Source: Odontocerum albicorne
Lineage: Eukaryota > Arthropoda > Insecta > Trichoptera > Odontoceridae
Direction of reading: 5' to 3'
Assembly (NCBI GenBank): GCA_949825065.1
Contig: OX463859.1
Coordinates: 11,681,606-11,745,605 of the forward strand
DNA length: 64,000 nucleotides
Within the stretch, counting starts at the first letter, position 1; each line of letters starts with the position of its first letter. The notes beneath the pieces were generated by a model. That model was not told the DNA's origin and did not search any database. It saw only the letters and a list, made by a program, of their open reading frames with translations. A program made the position numbers and the translations under genes. Below, one piece after another: positions 11,363 to 23,300 of this stretch.

Positions 11363-11547
11363 GATGACTTTCGTGGCCCAGTTGATAAGACGCCTGTCTT
11401 CCGACCATGGGGCTTCAATTAAGGGTTCCAGTATGGTTTTCACTTAAGATTACTTTAAATATCTTTCTGGTTGGTTGAAAAAGATTGCGACACAGCAATA
11501 CAACCCTCAGGTTGTAGTATATAAAATGAAAGTGTAATAAAATACAT
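11363..11547 (+). mobile_element. tRNA-derived SINE (family 1), B box lost
   Basis: The head TTCGTGGCCCAGTTGATAAG and the body (GGTTCCAGTATGGTTTTCAC, CTTTCTGGTTGGTTG, CAGGTTGTA) match family 1. A deletion has removed the B box between CATGGGGCTTC and AATTAAGGG. Confidence 0.8.
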
Positions 11548-11647
11548 CATGTTAATGTTTTGTAACCATAATATCAGTTTGAAATATTTTATAAAACATA
11601 TCTCCATTTACACTAATTTACTTGAACACGGTTAATTCTGTTTGAAA

Positions 11648-11757
11648 TTTTAAAAACATAATAGTGACATCTATTAACACATTGACTGATGAATAATTTA
11701 TTTTAAAAACATAATAGCGACATCTATTAACACATTGACTGATGAATAATTTATTTT
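11648..11757. repeat. 53-bp tandem duplication
   Basis: TTTAAAAACATAATAG(T/C)G and the following sequence to GAATAATTTATT occurs twice in direct repeat, starting near 11648 and 11701, with one base different. Confidence 0.9.
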
Positions 11758-12975
11758 AAAAAGATAATGGTGCTGAAAAATTAGCCCAAGTTTAAAACAT
11801 TTAAAAATAGTAAAAAGTTGAAAGAGGTTAAATTCATCATCATATACTCGTATATACCTTAACCATGTGACAATTTTGTCCGAGCGGAACTTGTTGACTT
11901 TTTATATTGACGAGCCCAAGCCTCGTTCGGGCAAATCTTGTTTCGACTTGTTGGGAGTGTTTCTCCCAAGCGTCATATGGGCAGATCTTGTTTCAACTTG
12001 TTTTCTCCGAACAGAATATATTTTCGTATAGAATTTATTCGTTCACAGTTCGTCATTGTGTTACGTCGCGTGTTAAAAATCCGACTATTAAGTGGTTGAC
12101 AAACATTATCAGTACTATTAGGTCAATGTTGGGCTTACTTGTTTTTGACCCCATCGAATAAAATCCAGAATAGATGGTTCATGAGCGTTTTGAGCATCCA
12201 GCAAAAGTTAATATGAACATCCATAGGCGTTTTCAGCACTGAACATGTTAAGTAATTCTATTAAGCTTCTACATTCATATATTTATATGCAGCTGTTAGT
12301 GCGTAAACTGTAACAATGGAAGATTTATCCAGTGCGACTGATTTTGTATAGATACATAAAATTTTAAGATCTGTAATTTTTTTCTTCATATAAATAAGTC
12401 GCATAGCTCTAATTAAAATTTGTATTTTACTAGTTATTAAAAATCACTTATATAAACTTATTAAAAAAAAAAACTTAAGCTTTTTTTAACCAACTAAGTC
12501 TTTTACATATATGATAACATGTACAATATATAGCATTTAATGGTTCAATTGACTTATTCTGACATCATTCAATGGCACAATTGATTTATTTTGACAGCAT
12601 TCAATGGCTCGATTTATGTAGTTTTTACTTAAGCGCCAGTTTCCTTAAATCAATTCCCCATGTAAATGGAGAGATAACAGTAAGTAGAAAATAACTGATC
12701 CAGAATTTTTCATTAGCAATGTATATAAAATTAAGAAGTAATGAATACAATTTGGTATTGAAATGGATATTTTGGATTTTGTATACAATTTTCATTTTCA
12801 AAATATTATAACGTATAAATTCTTGAGCTGTGAGATATTTAATATATTCTAATTTTATCACATTTGCTTTATTGGCTTGTTAAATTTTGCTGATTGTTTA
12901 TTTCAGATATTGAATTTTTTTACGAAAAGTATTGTGCTCCCTGTACTTTTCAATTACTTAATTCATTATCAAATA
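11758..12975. other. No confident feature
   Basis: About 1.2 kb with a GC-richer patch at 11870-12080. ATGGAAGATTTATCCAGTG at about 12315 reads MEDLSSATDF and resembles GAAGATTTATCCAGTGAGAG at 16826. The acidic start is reminiscent of a piggyBac-type transposase N terminus, but this is a guess and no open frame follows. Confidence 0.3.
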
Positions 12976-13573
12976 CAGTAGTCTCAATTATCCGACTTTT
13001 GATTATTTGACATTCCAAATTATCTGACCATAGTCTCAAAGTGTAAAAATTGATAAGCAATGCTGATTTTAAGAACATGTTTCATTGTTAAAAGTAAAAA
13101 CAGATTAAAGCCTGCAATCACAATGATTCATTTACAGTACAATGTGTATAAAAATTAAATTAAAATTGATGAAATTAATGTTTTACATATGTATACATAC
13201 ACTGTTATTTTTTATCAGAAAACAAAAGTCACAAAATACAAAACATGCTCTCTCTTTACAACTAAAATAATGTACACATATAAAATTAGTAATTTTTCCA
13301 TCCATATCTGTTTCTATTTTTGTACTATGTACAAATTATTTTAGATTAACATTTTTTTCCATAGATAATTTGGTAAAGCAGTTTTTCGACCATAATGATC
13401 TCTTCAAGAGCATTTCCTAACTAACTCAACCTACTAAAGAAATAAGGGAAGTTGCAAGGCTCCAATGCTGCTAACAAGAGTGCCATTTGAATTATTAAAT
13501 TGAGTTGTCCAATTGTCTAGAAGTAAAACCAGTCTAGAAGCGCCTGCTCGCTTAGTGTGAATGCTAAACGTTA

Positions 13574-14074
13574 GGGCTCGGCCACACAGGTAGAAGCCTT
13601 GTTTGGTGCTTAGAGCTACGCTGCGAGCTAAGTGACATATCCTAGCGAACCAACGCACCGTATACTATCGCAATGGCCATACTGCACGCTTCGCATCACG
13701 CTACGTGACGAGTAGTCACCTAGTGAGTCTCCTAGCGAATAGACAAGTTGGTTTATTTTATTGTCACCAAGTGATTTTACAAGATGGAGGAAGTTTTAAT
13801 AACAGCTGGGTATAAAAGGGAACCTGTGTGGAACCCATCGAGCAAATTATACAAAAATGTACCTGTAATAAAATCACTTTGGAATGAAGTTGCACAGGAA
13901 GTAAATAAAGATGGTAAGTTGTAATGAAATTGGTTGGTTTTGAGAGTGGCATCGTTTGTTGACTCAACCGCTCCCAAATGTCAAATGAATTTTTGCGAAG
14001 CACTTTGGTGTGGCCAAGCATGAAGCCTATTAGTCACATAGCACCTAGCGAAGCACTTTGGTGTGACCTTAGCC
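13574..14074 (+). mobile_element. PIF/Harbinger-type MITE with MADF exon, copy 2
   Basis: Termini GGGCTCGGCCACACAGG and GTGTGACCTTAGCC are flanked by direct TTA at 13571-13573 and 14075-14077. At 501 bp it is the best preserved of the four copies for coding: the MADF exon is open and its splice donor intact. It lies within the pogo-like element, so it inserted later. Confidence 0.88.
13784..13913 (+). pseudogene. First exon of a MADF-domain gene captured in a MITE
   Basis: From ATG at 13784 there are 43 open codons plus one base, then a GTAAGT donor at 13914. Segments EVLITAGYKREPVWNPSS and KLYKNVPVIKSLWNEVAQEV match the first half of a MADF domain: hydrophobic helix, L/V-W anchor, Y-K-N, then W-x-x-V/I-A. 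MADF/Myb-like proteins accompany PIF/Harbinger transposases, so this is probably the remnant of an autonomous Harbinger's second gene. No second exon is present in the element. Confidence 0.7.
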
Positions 14075-14290
14075 TTAGGCTACGGCCACTGACATTGAAA
14101 TTCTTTTAACTGTTTTATTATTTTCGGTGTAAGATATATATTGTGACTGTATTTATGTTTAGGAGTTACATGTTGTAAAGTAATAAAACAGTTTTATCAC
14201 TTGTTTCTGGCCGTTCCAGATTATCTTTCATTCTCGGTTATCTGACCCCTCCCACAATCTTGTTTAGATCGGAAAACCAGGACTCTACTG

Positions 14291-14660
14291 CGGTTGTAAA
14301 AACATTGGATCAGACTTAATGCACATGAAAAAATATTTACACAAATTAACATTTATTGATTATTGAAAAATTAAAGAATGAAACAAGAGATTATTTAAAA
14401 AATAAAAGAAATATAAACTTAAAATATAAACTAAGTAAAATCATCACAAATTAACAATATTGACCAATTAAAAGAGAAAAACAAAACACAAGAGTTGCCG
14501 TGATAAAAAAAATGTTTGTCTATTTTTTAGCGTCACAAAAATAAAATCAAACAAAAAGATTCGAGAATAATATTGATATTAAAAAATATTCGCATCATAG
14601 ATAATAAAGATCATTGCATAATATTTCAGCAAATATTGTAATCATAATTAATATATACAG
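14291..14660. other. No recognisable feature
   Basis: Very AT-rich spacer of 370 bp. Confidence 0.4.
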
Positions 14661-15095
14661 GATTGTCCGGAAAGTAGTTTGGTATTTCTCAGATTGATGT
14701 CACTAGGACCAAAGTCTCATTGGTAACTTCATTTCAAACGTGCTGAATGTATATTATTATGAAAGGTAACAGTTTAGCACATTTTTTTGGACATTAACCA
14801 ATTTGCTAGAATACATAAAATAAATAAGTTGTTTTTTCGGTGTTTGATGCCTTTTTACTAACACAAACAAACAAAAATATGAAGTGTTTGGTGATGAAGC
14901 AGTAAGCGATTGTATGTGTGTCAAATGTTGTTTAAAAAATATATAATAATGATGACACTTGAAACATGTATCCGCTCTGGAAGATCAATTGCTATTGATG
15001 AGGACAAAATTAATAATTTGATCGAAAATAATTGGCATTCTGTGAAACGAGAGATTGCTGAAATACTAAAAATATGTTATTGACATTTCACACCA
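14661..15095 (+). pseudogene. Mariner remnant (5' part)
   Basis: Starts near ATTGTCCGGAAAGTAGTTTGG, a mariner-like terminus. At 14960-15085 it reads TCIRSGRSIAIDEDKINNLI and then VKREIAEILKI, the second helix-turn-helix of a mariner transposase. The catalytic part and 3' end are absent. Confidence 0.65.
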
Positions 15096-15196
15096 AAAAA
15101 GCATATGATTGCTTGAGAAGACATTGTGATGTATCAAATTTAAAAAATATATATTTTATATAATTATTCAAAATTAAGAAAATAAATCTACGATTC

Positions 15197-15422
15197 ACGA
15201 CCTCCGTGGCTTAGTTGATAAGACGCCTGTCACCAAACTTGGTGGTTTCAGATTCCATTAATGTTGGTGCCCTAATTTCTTTTTTGAAAAAAAAAAAAGA
15301 TATCTGTCTGGTTTTGCACTTAAGGTTATTTTAACATACTTCTGGTTGAATGGAAGAGATTGCCGTACAACAATAAACCCTCCAGGTTGTACTGTATACA
15401 GCGGAAGTGTAATGCAATAAAT
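15197..15422 (+). mobile_element. tRNA-derived SINE (family 1), nearly full length
   Basis: A box GTGGCTTAGTTGATAAG and a decayed B box (GGTTTCAGATTCC), then a body with a poly-A stretch, CTGGTTTTGCACTTAAGG, CTCCAGGTTGTACTGTATAC and tail GGAAGTGTAATGCAATAAA. The 3' tail is complete. Confidence 0.85.
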
Positions 15423-15520
15423 CTAAAAGGTTTTGAAACAATGAGTATATTTATAAATATTTAATATAATTTCCATAATAAATGGAAAATTCCAACGTAT
15501 TTTACAATGATCAATAGTAG

Positions 15521-15697
15521 TTGAAACCTTCAGGCACGTATGACGTGCACTAAAAATCCCACACAAGGATAGATGATAAAACAGTGCCCTGTTTTATCAT
15601 CTATTTATATGAGCAATAGTTGAACAATTTCCATTAAAAAAAATTAAACGTCCCTGGGACTGAGAAAATGTTTTAGGCATACGGGCCTAAAGGGTTA
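15521..15697. mobile_element. Small piggyBac-like MITE with internal hairpin
   Basis: The right end is TTAACCCTTTAGGCCCGTATG read inward from 15697; the left end is TTGAAACCTTCAGGCACGTATG, a decayed version. The centre has a perfect 15-bp hairpin, TAGATGATAAAACAG / CTGTTTTATCATCTA, with loop TGCC. Confidence 0.65.
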
Positions 15698-15699
15698 AC

Positions 15700-16031
15700 A
15701 CTGTCATTCACCTCACTGCATCTATCACATTATAAGAAACAAAAGGGTGAATACAGTACAATAAGATATTTCAAGAGGGAGAGACCACATGCACATAACT
15801 TTTATTACACTATGTTGTTATACTTTATTACAGTATGTTGTTATACTTTATTAGTTATTGTTGTTTATCTCTTATTGTGCCTAATTTAAAAATTAAACAA
15901 TATCATAGGTATGTAGTATATATATATAATATATATTGAAAAAAAAAAACATTGTAGGGTTCGTTACTATCCGCAGTTTCCAACATCTACTGGGGTCTTG
16001 AAACATAACATTTGTGGATAAAGGACTACTC
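15700..16031 (+). mobile_element. Tigger1/MER2-like 3' end, second copy
   Basis: Shares AAGAAACAAAAGGGTGAATACAG, ACATAACTTTTATTAC, TTATTAGTTATTGTTG, ATCATAGGTATGTAG and ACTATCCGCAGTTTCC with the element at 7789-8037, in the same order, ending at GGATAAAGGACTACT. A 25-bp internal duplication (GTTATACTTTATTA...) is private to this copy. The 5' half is missing. Confidence 0.72.
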
Positions 16032-16434
16032 AAATCATTTTGTATATGTTTAATTTTAGGGACGGATACGGTGTAGGATAATGAATATTAGTACTTTCAG
16101 CTCAAGTATAATTCAATGCTGGATTTGTCCATCAATCACCCTTTTCGTTCTATAAGCTGATGCTACAAAATGCCTCCATCCATGTTAGTCAACAGCCTGA
16201 AACTGCATAACACCAGTGGATGGTTGTTTTATTCATTTGTATGATACATTTCAATATATTCAAACTGATGATTCGGATATATATTAAAGTGTGGCTGGGA
16301 GACAACATTGTCTTCACCCTCATTAATCAAGACTTTGAGTCAAGAACCATTAGAGCAGGCACGGAATATGAAGCGCTTAAAGCAGTGTTGGTTTAGTTAA
16401 ACGAACTGTTTTACCTGACAGGTTCTCTTTCTTT
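16032..16434. other. No recognisable feature
   Basis: About 400 bp without a supported feature. Confidence 0.4.
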
Positions 16435-16523
16435 AATTTTTTTTAGTATCACCGGGAATAGGATTGGAAACCTCTGGGTAAGAGTCGAGCATCTTTCCAA
16501 CTAGGCCATGGAGGTTGTCACCT
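16435..16523 (-). mobile_element. SINE head remnant
   Basis: Reverse complement of a family 1 head: CAACCTCCATGGCCTAGTTGG followed by a decayed B box. The body is absent. Confidence 0.65.
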
Positions 16524-16834
16524 ATTTGGTAAGGTGTCAAACTGCTCAAGTCCCTTGCGGGCAACGTTAGAACTACAAATGAGAATATAGTAAGCCACCA
16601 TTCACGCAAATTCACTTTGATGTAGTTTATTCTGTTAAGAACTAGAGGAACAGAAACTAATAACCAAGCAGCAGACACGGACAGATTCTTAATGACATCA
16701 TCGACAATTTAAACGGCTAAAGGTGTAACAGTGACCACAATAATAGAAGATTCTTCTTCTTCTTGAATAATGGCCGTGAACTCCTTTATATGAAGGAGTA
16801 TACGCCAGTGTCAAGTGATGGAATAGAAGATTTA

Positions 16835-16931
16835 TCCAGTGAGAGTGATTTTGAATGAATAGAAATGGTTACATTAAATAAATCCAGTGAGAGTGATTTT
16901 GAATGAATAGAAATGGTTACATTAAATAAAT
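16835..16931. repeat. 48-bp tandem duplication
   Basis: TCCAGTGAGAGTGATTTTGA and the following bases to ATTAAATAAA occur twice, starting at 16835 and 16883, without visible differences. Confidence 0.93.
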
Positions 16932-17434
16932 CTTATAGTCGTAGCTCTCATCAAAATGTGTTTTTATTTAATCATCAGTAACCACTACTAATACAGGCAT
17001 ATTAAAAAGATTACTGAAGTTTTTTTGATTAAGTAAGAACAGAATATCTGGAAATATCAATTGCTTCAATTGATGCTTACCTTGTTCTTCCTATTAATTG
17101 TACAAAGTATTTTAGAGTACTGCGCTGCGCTGCGTGGTTTGGTTTATGATGCTGACGTTTCGAAAAAGTTTTTCATTTCCATGACTTGTTTGTAATCAAC
17201 TTTGCACTAAGTGAATGTCCATCTGATAACACTTGGCCTATAGTAGTATCAAACGTAACATGAGCGCATGGGTTCATCCCACTATAAGAAAACAAACGTA
17301 TGACTACCACAAAGATTGAAGTTATTGTTAATTTTCCTTTTAATTTGAGGTGGAATCCGTTGTCTCTGTTAATATCGTTTGAATATTTATAATACTCCGA
17401 AAGACCTTCTACAGCTGATGAAGTGCTCCATTTA

Positions 17435-17600
17435 CAGTACCAGGTGGTAAGTAATACACATCGGGCTTAAGAGACTGTCCCCTTGTAGAGCGTCGTCTCT
17501 GTCGCACGGACTGTTATCGCATCGTGTGACAGAGACGACGCTCTACAAAGCGACAGTATCTTTCTTAAGCCCGATGTGTATTACTTACCGCCGGGTACTA
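17435..17600. mobile_element. Tc1-like palindromic MITE, copy A
   Basis: Starts CAGTACCAGGTGGTAAGTAA and ends with the inverted form, with TA on both sides (17433-17434, 17601-17602). Arms extend inward through TAATACACATCGGGCTTAAG and TAGAGCGTCGTCTCTGTC, so nearly the whole 166 bp folds on itself. Two related copies are at 24413 and 40100. Confidence 0.9.
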
Positions 17601-17602
17601 TA

Positions 17603-18281
17603 CATAGTTTTTATTTATGCGCTATTTTCCTGGAATTAATTACATGTCATAAATTAAGGGATAACTATTTAGTTTTCAAAATTTGAATTGGTTCCACGTT
17701 ATTTAAAACTATTTATATAATATCATATGAAGTAAAATAATATTTTATTACAGTAAACTTGTTGAGTCGCGCCCATCATGTTATTTTGTATTACAAGATA
17801 CAGTAATTATAACTCTTATTATAAAAATGACAAGACTGGACTAGATTCAGGGTCCCAAGAGGTTAAAGCTGACTCAACTGAGTGGGATAACCTTTATAGC
17901 TCCAATGCACTGATATATCGGCACGCCTTAACTATATTAAAAGCTCATAGCCCACGTAAATGCACATTTTAACTCCATATTTATTACAACTGTCATAAAA
18001 CGGTTAAAATCCCGTCAGTAAATTACGTACTTGAAATGTATTTTTCTCATTGTTTACTATTTTTTTATTTCATGTAATATAAAAAAGTGTATTCGAGTAA
18101 TGAGATGAACACAGACCGTTTGATAGCTTATCTCTTAAATGTATTTTATTTTCCATTGCTTTAACATATATACTCGTATGTATTTCAGGATATATATTTA
18201 CTATCAATGAACATATTATTTATTTTAATATTGTGGAAAAAGACCATCATTGTGTATTTGTCACCTGTGTTTTTTTTTCAT
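17603..18281. other. No recognisable feature
   Basis: AT-rich sequence of about 680 bp; no gene or repeat supported. Confidence 0.4.
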
Positions 18282-18689
18282 CAGTGCAAGTCTTAACCAA
18301 GGTAGACGCACGAAAAAACTCGTCGTGGGGGTTTGATCCTTGATGCCTAAACTTTATCTTAATTTTTTCTCCTTTCTTTTTATAAAATTTTATGTGTTAA
18401 GTTTTATGGTTCCGTTCTTTAATGGATATATATAACCTGTTAGTAAATAAATATATATGAATATATACTATTATATATTTTTTTTATTATTATTATAATT
18501 TAATTACAGTAAAATTTTATGTATGTAAATAAATTAGTTTCTGGTGTAAAAGATTTATTTAAAATTCAAATAAATGACGTTCCCAATTCATGTAGATAAT
18601 GTTTAAAAATTGTTTTTTTTTACTGAAGGTGTGAGAACACATTTGAGAATTTAAGGAGTGCCGGCAGTTGAAAAAGTTAAGAACCACTG
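18282..18689. mobile_element. Possible hAT-like MITE
   Basis: CAGTGCAAGTCTTAACC at the left and GTTAAGAACCACTG at the right resemble hAT terminal inverted repeats (CAGTGGTTCTTAAC type). No matching 8-bp target duplication is visible, so the pairing of the two ends is uncertain. Confidence 0.4.
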
Positions 18690-18846
18690 GTATAAATTTA
18701 TAAAATAATTATATTTAAATCCACTATATTTTCACGAAACAATGTGTGTGTCTTTAATGTATAAACGGTTAGATGGTTTCCTCTTTTTTAGAAAAAAACT
18801 ATTATTTTAATTACCATACATTTATATATGTTCCATCAAGAACTTA

Positions 18847-19367
18847 GGCCGAGGCCACACAGGTAGGAGCCTGGCTTGGTGTTTAGAGCTACGCTGCGAG
18901 TTAGGCGACATATCCTAGCGAACCAATGCACCGCATACTATCGCAATGGCCACACTGCACGCTTCGTGCCACGCTATATGACGATTAGTCACCGAGTGAA
19001 TCTCCTAGCGAACAGACGTGTTGGTTAATTTTATTGTGTCACCGTGATTTCACAAGATGGCGGAAGTTTTAATAACACCTGTGTATAAAAGGAAGCCTTT
19101 GTGGAACCCATCGAGCAAATTATACAAAAATGTACCTGTAATAGAATCACTTTGGAATGAAGTTGCACAGAAAGTAAATAAAGATGATAAGTTGTAATGA
19201 AATTGGTTAGTTTTGAGAGTGGCATAGTTTGTTGACTCAACCGCTCACAAATGTCAAATGAATTTGTGCGAAGCGCTTTGGTGTGGCCAAGCATGAAGTC
19301 ACCTAGTATATGAGTCACGTAAAACCTAACTTAGCACCTAACGAAGCACTTTGGTGTGGCCTCGGCC
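18847..19367 (+). mobile_element. PIF/Harbinger-type MITE with MADF exon, copy 3
   Basis: Termini GGCCGAGGCCACACAGG / GTGTGGCCTCGGCC, flanked by TTA (18844-18846) and TAA (19368-19370). The MADF frame from ATG at 19057 is open ([20 protein letters not shown]), but the donor GTAAGT seen in copy 2 has become GATAAGT. Length 521 bp. Confidence 0.85.
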
Positions 19368-19515
19368 TAAGAGATGCCACAAAATGTCTCCATTCAGGTC
19401 AGTCCACAACCCAGATTTCCACATCCCCCCATGTCAGGCCAAAACAGTGAATCTTAATATCGTAACACAGATTTAGTAGTTAAAAATTATTCTAAATTAC
19501 AACTTTCATTCTATT

Positions 19516-19690
19516 TAGATCAAGTGAATGATATTTTGGAAGAAGGAAATGTAGCTAATCAAATAAATTATAGGATTAGAAGGTGTATGGATGTAGAAGA
19601 GCTGAACGATGTGTGTCGAGACAGGAAAGTCTAGCACTCTGTCCTCTCTATTTAACCCTTTGCATGGAAATGGCGTGATGGTATGTATTT
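19516..19690 (+). pseudogene. LINE 3'-end remnant
   Basis: Corresponds to the last part of the LINE module at 39400-40098: DQVNDILEEGN, then RCMDVEE-like codons, CRDRKV and the TGGCGTGATGGTATGTATT tail. Confidence 0.7.
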
Positions 19691-19694
19691 ATTT

Positions 19695-19777
19695 TTTGGA
19701 TATCAATGGGAATCGAATCTGAAACTCCCGGGTGGAAGCCAAGCGTCTCCTACCAACTAGGCCACGGAGGTCGTCAA
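19695..19777 (-). mobile_element. SINE head (family 1)
   Basis: Reverse complement reads GACGACCTCCGTGGCCTAGT with an A box and a B box GATTCGATTCCC; the body is missing or replaced by LINE sequence. Confidence 0.75.
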
Positions 19778-19928
19778 ATAATTGGTAACAATATATTGTG
19801 ACGAAGTTTGTTCAAAAATAAAAAAAAAGAGATAAACAAAAGATTCAAAATAAATGTGAAAAAGATAAAAACAATAAACACAAGCAAACATTTAAATTGG
19901 AATTTTTAAATTCCAAAAGGAAAATTAG

Positions 19929-19934
19929 TTTATT
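19929..19934 (-). terminator. Candidate polyadenylation signal of the lectin gene
   Basis: AATAAA on the minus strand about 220 bp past the lectin stop codon at 20152. It is the first well-placed signal, but AT-rich sequence gives many chance matches. Confidence 0.4.
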
Positions 19935-20151
19935 CAGTCTATTAAAAAAAATGTACATAGCTTAACACACAATTTTAATGCATTCATTCATACTGAAAAC
20001 AACGATTCTACAAAAGCCTATCTCGTATTAACCCAAATTCTTGTTAATACAATTAAAAAAAAAAAAAAAAAACTCTCTCGATTCGTACATTTGAATTTGT
20101 TGTTTCTATCACATATATATTGTTTATGTAAACACGAAGAAATGTCCACAT

Positions 20152-20367
20152 TCAGTAAAACCTCTTTCTCGTTCTTTCCTGATGTTTTTGATAAAACATG
20201 ATTCCGACGACTGCGAAGGCTATGACAGCGATAGCGCCTATTAAAAGCATGAAGAAGAGCATTAGTCCCGACGTGGCCGACGGTTTCTGGTCATCTATGT
20301 GATCTCTTTGCGGCTCAAAGAGAGCTGCTGCTGGGATTATCTTCGAACGATCTTCAAGCGGCAGACT
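20152..20367 (-). CDS. Lectin exon 6 (stalk, membrane segment, tail)
   Basis: Residues 258-328: acidic stalk [12 protein letters not shown] to HIDDQKPS, transmembrane run about [20 protein letters not shown], then cytosolic [14 protein letters not shown] and TGA at 20154-20152. Acceptor TTTACAG|AGT. Confidence 0.96.
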   Translation of the reverse strand, partial: SLPLEDRSKIIPAAALFEPQRDHIDDQKPSATSGLMLFFMLLIGAIAVIAFAVVGIMFYQKHQERTRKRFY

Positions 20368-23300
20368 CTGTAAACAAATATTCCATTTGAAATTTCAATT
20401 AAGGATGTGAATTTAGTTGGAGGTGTAATAGTTCAGTTGATGCCTGTCTTTCAACCTCAACTTATTTTAAAACAAAATTGTAGACTTGATTAAGCGTAAT
20501 AAAATCTTGAGCGGTCATTATGATATTGAACTCCTTAAACAATTTGAGAGAACATCAGTTAAAACGAAAGTTGAGAGGACATCAGTTAAAAAGAAGACAT
20601 CAGAAATGAATGCATAGATAAAATGGATGTTTGGACATCTGAAGGACTAAGTGAGTATACAATTCAGAAGTGCAAGGTGTGCGTGGAAGAGGTAGACCGA
20701 AGGAAACGTGGCTAAATCAAACGGTTGTGGTTGTTGCTGCATGTCATAGGACAATAAAATGACAATTTATATAGCACCGTTTAAGAGTCCAGACTCTCCT
20801 TAAGGGTGCAGTAACTCAGGATTCGAACCACTATTATTATTGATTGATTAAAAATATTTAAAAAAAATAAAAAAGTTGAGTGTTAAGGATAGGAAGGTGG
20901 TGGCTGTGGCCATTCGATTAGAAACTTTCCTGCATCTGCATGTGTTTAGAAAAACATATTTATTGAGAAAACTGCAGAAAATTTATCAAGGGAATACGAA
21001 CAATAAAGAAATCTTTGTAGATCTTCAGATATATGATAGCAATACATTCGGCTTTAGGTGTAGTGTTTGTGTATAGTGTTCATGTTCATATTCAACCATA
21101 AATTTTGATAAAACTTCCCAAAAAGGGTTGTCTTTAAGTGATTTCTAAAGCTGCATATGTAATCCATTTTTCTAACACTTTGAGGTATACAAAATGTTAA
21201 CTAAAACGACATCGAGATTACAAATTTTTTATGAATAATTAAATTTTTAAGGATAATAAATTTAGATGTGTGTCTTATTTCATTTGTTATAATAAATGCT
21301 TCAAGTATCATTTTCTTTTTGAAAATAACGTAACCATTCACCAAGAAAATGTCACTAAACTGCGTAACTTTTGTCTGGTTGGTTGGAAGAGATTTGTATA
21401 TAATAAAATAATGTCTAAATGAATACATAAATTAGAAATTATTCGAAAATCGTGATTGAAATAAATAAATGAAAAGAAATAAAAAATAAGACGGACATTT
21501 CTGCTAGTAAAATAGTGTTATTCTACTTTGAAAAATAATTATTGGAATCTTAACATATATTTTGTTGAATCATAGGAGAATACTATATTGGATCCATAAA
21601 GTTTCTTTAATTATGGATCCAATATAGTTTCCTTTATGATTTTAAATGAATCCAATATAAATCAAATATGATTGTTTATGGATCCAATATAGTTTTCAAT
21701 ACAGATCTAATATGTTTGTTTATGGATCCAATATAGATCTAATATGGTTGTTTATGGATCCAATATAGTTTTCAATATATACATAATATGGTTGCTTATG
21801 GATCCAACATATTGTAGTTTTCAATATAGATCTAATATGATTGTTTATGGATCCAACATGGTTGTTTTCTTTCAATTAGATTATAAGTTTTAAAGTTTTT
21901 TTTACTATATTTATTGTGCAGACTTAGTGAAGAGTTATTGAATAATGTGATAAGCTGGTTGATGTAAAACTGGAATTCCTAATTAGCCAATAAGCAAATC
22001 AGTAATTAAACAAAAAGGAGTTGACTAAATACAATGCAACTTAAATATGTGATTCATTAAAATATTTATTACTGTTAATCCATTGTTTCTTTCTGTTGTT
22101 GAAAAACAAATGAAGAAATGTATACTCACATCTCCAGGCAAGTCCAACTCGTACATTTTGACAGAGAGGACGTCATGGTTATCGCTAAGGTCTCCCGTAG
22201 TAGCAGAGAGACCAAAGTAATAGCCAGTTGGTAGCTGTACACCCTGCACCGAGAAACACTCCTTCCACGAGTTTTTGCCATCTAAATCGGTTGACACTGA
22301 AAACAATGAGGTTTCTATTTACACTAATTCACTTTAACTCAGTTTATTGTTTGAAATTTTAAAGGCATTGTACCAGACATATGTATCACATAGATTTGTA
22401 TTGTAATAAAATGTCGTATGTGGCTCTCACATCATCGTGGATAGGACAGCTTAGATAAAAATAAAATTCCAGCTGGCCGATTAACAGATGTCGAATGACA
22501 ATCACGCGCTACCACTGTTTGCCCAATAATGAAAGAAGGAAGGGGGCCGCAATTTTTTCATCTAGTATTCGGGGTATAAGGATACCAATGACTCCAGTGA
22601 TATCTATTTCGAAAAAGAAAGAAAAAAAAAATGCTGGTGTGCTCCGATCGTCTCACTTCAGTGTACTATCAGATCCAATCCTCACTTAATTAAAAAAAGC
22701 TCACTCTAACTAAATTTTAAAAAACTCCACGGCTTCACTTTTCAAATTAATGTTGAAATAACGAGGGAATTTAAACTCTATTTATTCATTTTTTTTAGGT
22801 CCTTTGCACATTACAGGTTTAACTAATTCGTACAAGGACCAAACATAACAAGTATAAAAAAAAACATTTATATTTTATTCATAAAACAGTTCAATATTTT
22901 AAGACTTATAAAAAGTATTGTTAAAATGTTTGTTATACTAAAACACTATAGTATGACAAAATGTAGTATGTTAAATAATATAATATAATTTTTTTTATTA
23001 TTTCAAGTACTACACTAAATTCAAGAGATTTTTCCTGAAGGAACTGAACGACACATGAAATACGTCTATATTTATTTATTTAATTAACGACACAACAGTG
23101 TCTTTTATATACAAATGAACATGTGACAGGTTATACAAGTACATAAAATTATTGACAAATAATACAAAACTTTATCTTAAACTAACATGAAGATACAAAA
23201 GCAGTAGTAATAAACTAAAAAGTCATTGTTTAAAATTATTTAATATTAATATGTATATTTAAGTTAAATACATGTATGTATATCACAAAATATTACCAAA

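Larger units (their letters stand above)
12976..14290. mobile_element. Second pogo/Tigger-like element, hosting a Harbinger MITE
   Basis: The left end CAGTAGTCTCAATTATCCGA (after TA at 12974-12975) and the right end (inward CAGTAGAGTCCTGGTTTTCC) are pogo-type termini distinct from the MER2-like ones. Inner motifs TTATCTGACC and GTTATCTGACCCCTCCCAC are typical of these elements. Without the nested MITE at 13574-14074 it is about 0.8 kb and has no transposase. Confidence 0.65.

Noticed and set aside
11907..12161. 84-codon open frame near a GC-richer patch
   Set aside because: No homology that I recognise and no splice context; the direct repeat TCGTTCGGGCAAATCTTG / CGTCATATGGGCAGATCTTG explains the patch.
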